A DNA stretch of 15,773 bases from NCBI GenBank assembly GCA_006226555.1, contig SBGS01000237.1, positions 1 through 15,773 of the forward strand, in the 5' to 3' direction. This document shows positions 14,760-15,773 of the stretch, piece by piece. This stretch comes from Bacteroidota bacterium (GTDB taxonomy: Bacteria > Bacteroidota > Bacteroidia > Flavobacteriales_D > Crocinitomicaceae). The notes beneath the pieces were generated by a model that worked only from the letters and a program-made list of their open reading frames with translations, was not told where the DNA came from and did not search any database. Position numbers and translations under genes: made by a program. Within the stretch, counting starts at the first letter, position 1, and every line of letters starts with the position of its first letter.

Positions 14760-15773
14760 GAGCGATTTCATCCTTGTTGTAAGTTCTGTAAGACTATGTT
14801 TCCAGTTGTACGTATTTCTTACAAAAGTTCTGGCTTGTTCGGCGATCTGATCTCTACGTTGCTTTTCAGATAGCAGCTGCGAGATATTGTTGATCAGTTC
14901 TGAAGTTTCGTCACAAATGATGATCTCTTGTCCATCCCGGGCTCCAAGGGCATTATTGGCTAATGAAGAAGTAATGCAAGGGGTCTTGAGCGCCATGGCT
15001 TCCAATAATTTGTTTTGTAATCCTGTGCCTATCCTCATTGGGGCAACAAACAACTTGGCATTTGAATATGCAGAACGGATATCATCTATCCATCCGGAAA
15101 TAATGACCTGATCTGACCTTAATTTTTGGACTCTTTGGTCGGGGGAAGCACCTGCAATTAACAAAGTGACTCCCGGGAGTTCAGGGATCACCTCTTTTGC
15201 TAAATATTCAACAGCATCTATATTCGGCGGGTAAGACATGTTTCCGACAAAAACGAGATCATATTCCTCCGTCCTGGTAATATCCTCGAAAAAATACTCG
15301 TCGATTCCGTTTGGAACAATGAAGATCTGATTTGATTCAGGGTGACGAATTCGATTTCGATCCTGTTTTGAAATGATAGAGTGTAAGTCGAAGTAATCAA
15401 ATATTTTTTGTTCGTAGGATAAAAGTCGTTTTGCTTCAAGTTGAAATAACCATTTTTTATAGAACGGCTGGATCTCGGCTCTTTTGAGCATGCCATATCC
15501 CAAAGCGTCCATATAATCCAAAGTTTTAGGACAATGATGGTAATTTTTCACATATTCCGTTGTGCGGATCAATTGACAGTAGATGTGATCAAAGTTGTTG
15601 TTGCTGATGATTTTATTGATCTCTTGAGCAATCGAAGGGTGATAGAAATAACCTATCTGAAAAGGCTTTCCATTGAAGAGCGATCTTAGTAAACCAGTGA
15701 GGATCTGCCATTTTGAAATGTTGAAAATGTGTAGATCCGAACAATATTCTTTTACCTCTTGAAAGGATCTTGA
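14751..15773 (-). CDS. GT4-type glycosyltransferase, 5' end outside the window
   Basis: The last 340 residues of a GT-B fold glycosyltransferase, open to the window edge; the beginning lies beyond it. The visible part opens with the N-terminal domain, including KPFQIGYFYHPSIA, and continues to VPNGIDEYF (about 153-161), which marks the domain link. The C-terminal nucleotide-sugar domain has DLVFVGNMSYPPNID (172-186), LLIAGASP (204-211), ISGWIDDIRSAYS (225-237) and the donor-binding helix GTGLQNKLLEAMA (249-261). This pattern fits GT4 enzymes of exopolysaccharide or lipopolysaccharide synthesis, including those annotated as sugar transferase Stp2-like; the sugar is unknown. It ends 35 nt before ribBA and is probably the end of a different transcription unit. 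A TTG at 15570-15572 is not the start. Confidence 0.9.
   Translation of the reverse strand, partial: SRSFQEVKEYCSDLHIFNISKWQILTGLLRSLFNGKPFQIGYFYHPSIAQEINKIISNNNFDHIYCQLIRTTEYVKNYHHCPKTLDYMDALGYGMLKRAEIQPFYKKWLFQLEAKRLLSYEQKIFDYFDLHSIISKQDRNRIRHPESNQIFIVPNGIDEYFFEDITRTEEYDLVFVGNMSYPPNIDAVEYLAKEVIPELPGVTLLIAGASPDQRVQKLRSDQVIISGWIDDIRSAYSNAKLFVAPMRIGTGLQNKLLEAMALKTPCITSSLANNALGARDGQEIIICDETSELINNISQLLSEKQRRDQIAEQARTFVRNTYNWKHSLTELTTRMKSLLK

Noticed and set aside
1..15773. Mobile elements, CRISPR arrays, tRNA or rRNA genes, defence system
   Set aside because: No repeats with spacers, transposase or integrase motifs, or RNA-gene structures were seen, and every large frame is explained by a metabolic, envelope or regulatory family.

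Overview
The window is a gene-dense piece of a Bacteroidota chromosome, most likely a Flavobacteriales-type organism. The evidence is the BatA-type von Willebrand protein, a TIGR02757-family gene, a fused RibBA, a carboxypeptidase-regulatory-like TonB-dependent receptor, promoters of the Bacteroidota TTTG/TAnnTTTG type, few Shine-Dalgarno sites and a GC content that looks near 40%. I saw no tRNA, rRNA, CRISPR array, transposase or phage gene. It reads as chromosomal core with a small accessory part.

Plus strand, 1-5099: an apparent co-directional operon. It holds the tail of an unidentified gene, a GNAT acetyltransferase, the endolytic transglycosylase MltG, a glycosylasparaginase with a twin-arginine leader and a secreted GH2 beta-mannosidase. 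Every junction overlaps (4, 22, 1 and 7 nt). The last two enzymes cut the two inner linkages of the core of eukaryotic N-glycans (GlcNAc-Asn and Man-beta-1,4-GlcNAc), which suggests a small glycoprotein-salvage module attached to a cell-wall gene.

Plus strand, 5100-8003: a two-gene unit of a MarR regulator and a TonB-dependent outer-membrane receptor. It is driven by a clear Bacteroidota promoter whose predicted transcript starts at or next to the ATG. A perfect 12-bp palindrome sits between the two promoter elements and is the obvious candidate operator.

Minus strand, 14750 down to about 8005: ribBA, a lolD-like ABC ATPase, a TIGR02757 gene, a BatA-domain vWA protein, a dihydroorotase-like pseudoenzyme and a PmtA-like methyltransferase. 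A possible 42-residue basic microprotein lies at the end. Overlaps of 1 nt or gaps of 1-5 nt join most of them; a second promoter probably lies before the BatA gene. The dihydroorotase-like protein has lost all the histidine metal ligands, so it is unlikely to make dihydroorotate. The TIGR02757 protein has segments that resemble the HhH-GPD (endonuclease III-like) fold.

Minus strand, 14751-15773: the C-terminal 340 residues of a GT4-type glycosyltransferase that continues beyond the window.

The points I think deserve most attention are the MarR operator/leaderless promoter, the glycosylasparaginase-mannosidase pair, the dead dihydroorotase beside the BatA gene, and the possible DNA-glycosylase relationship of TIGR02757.
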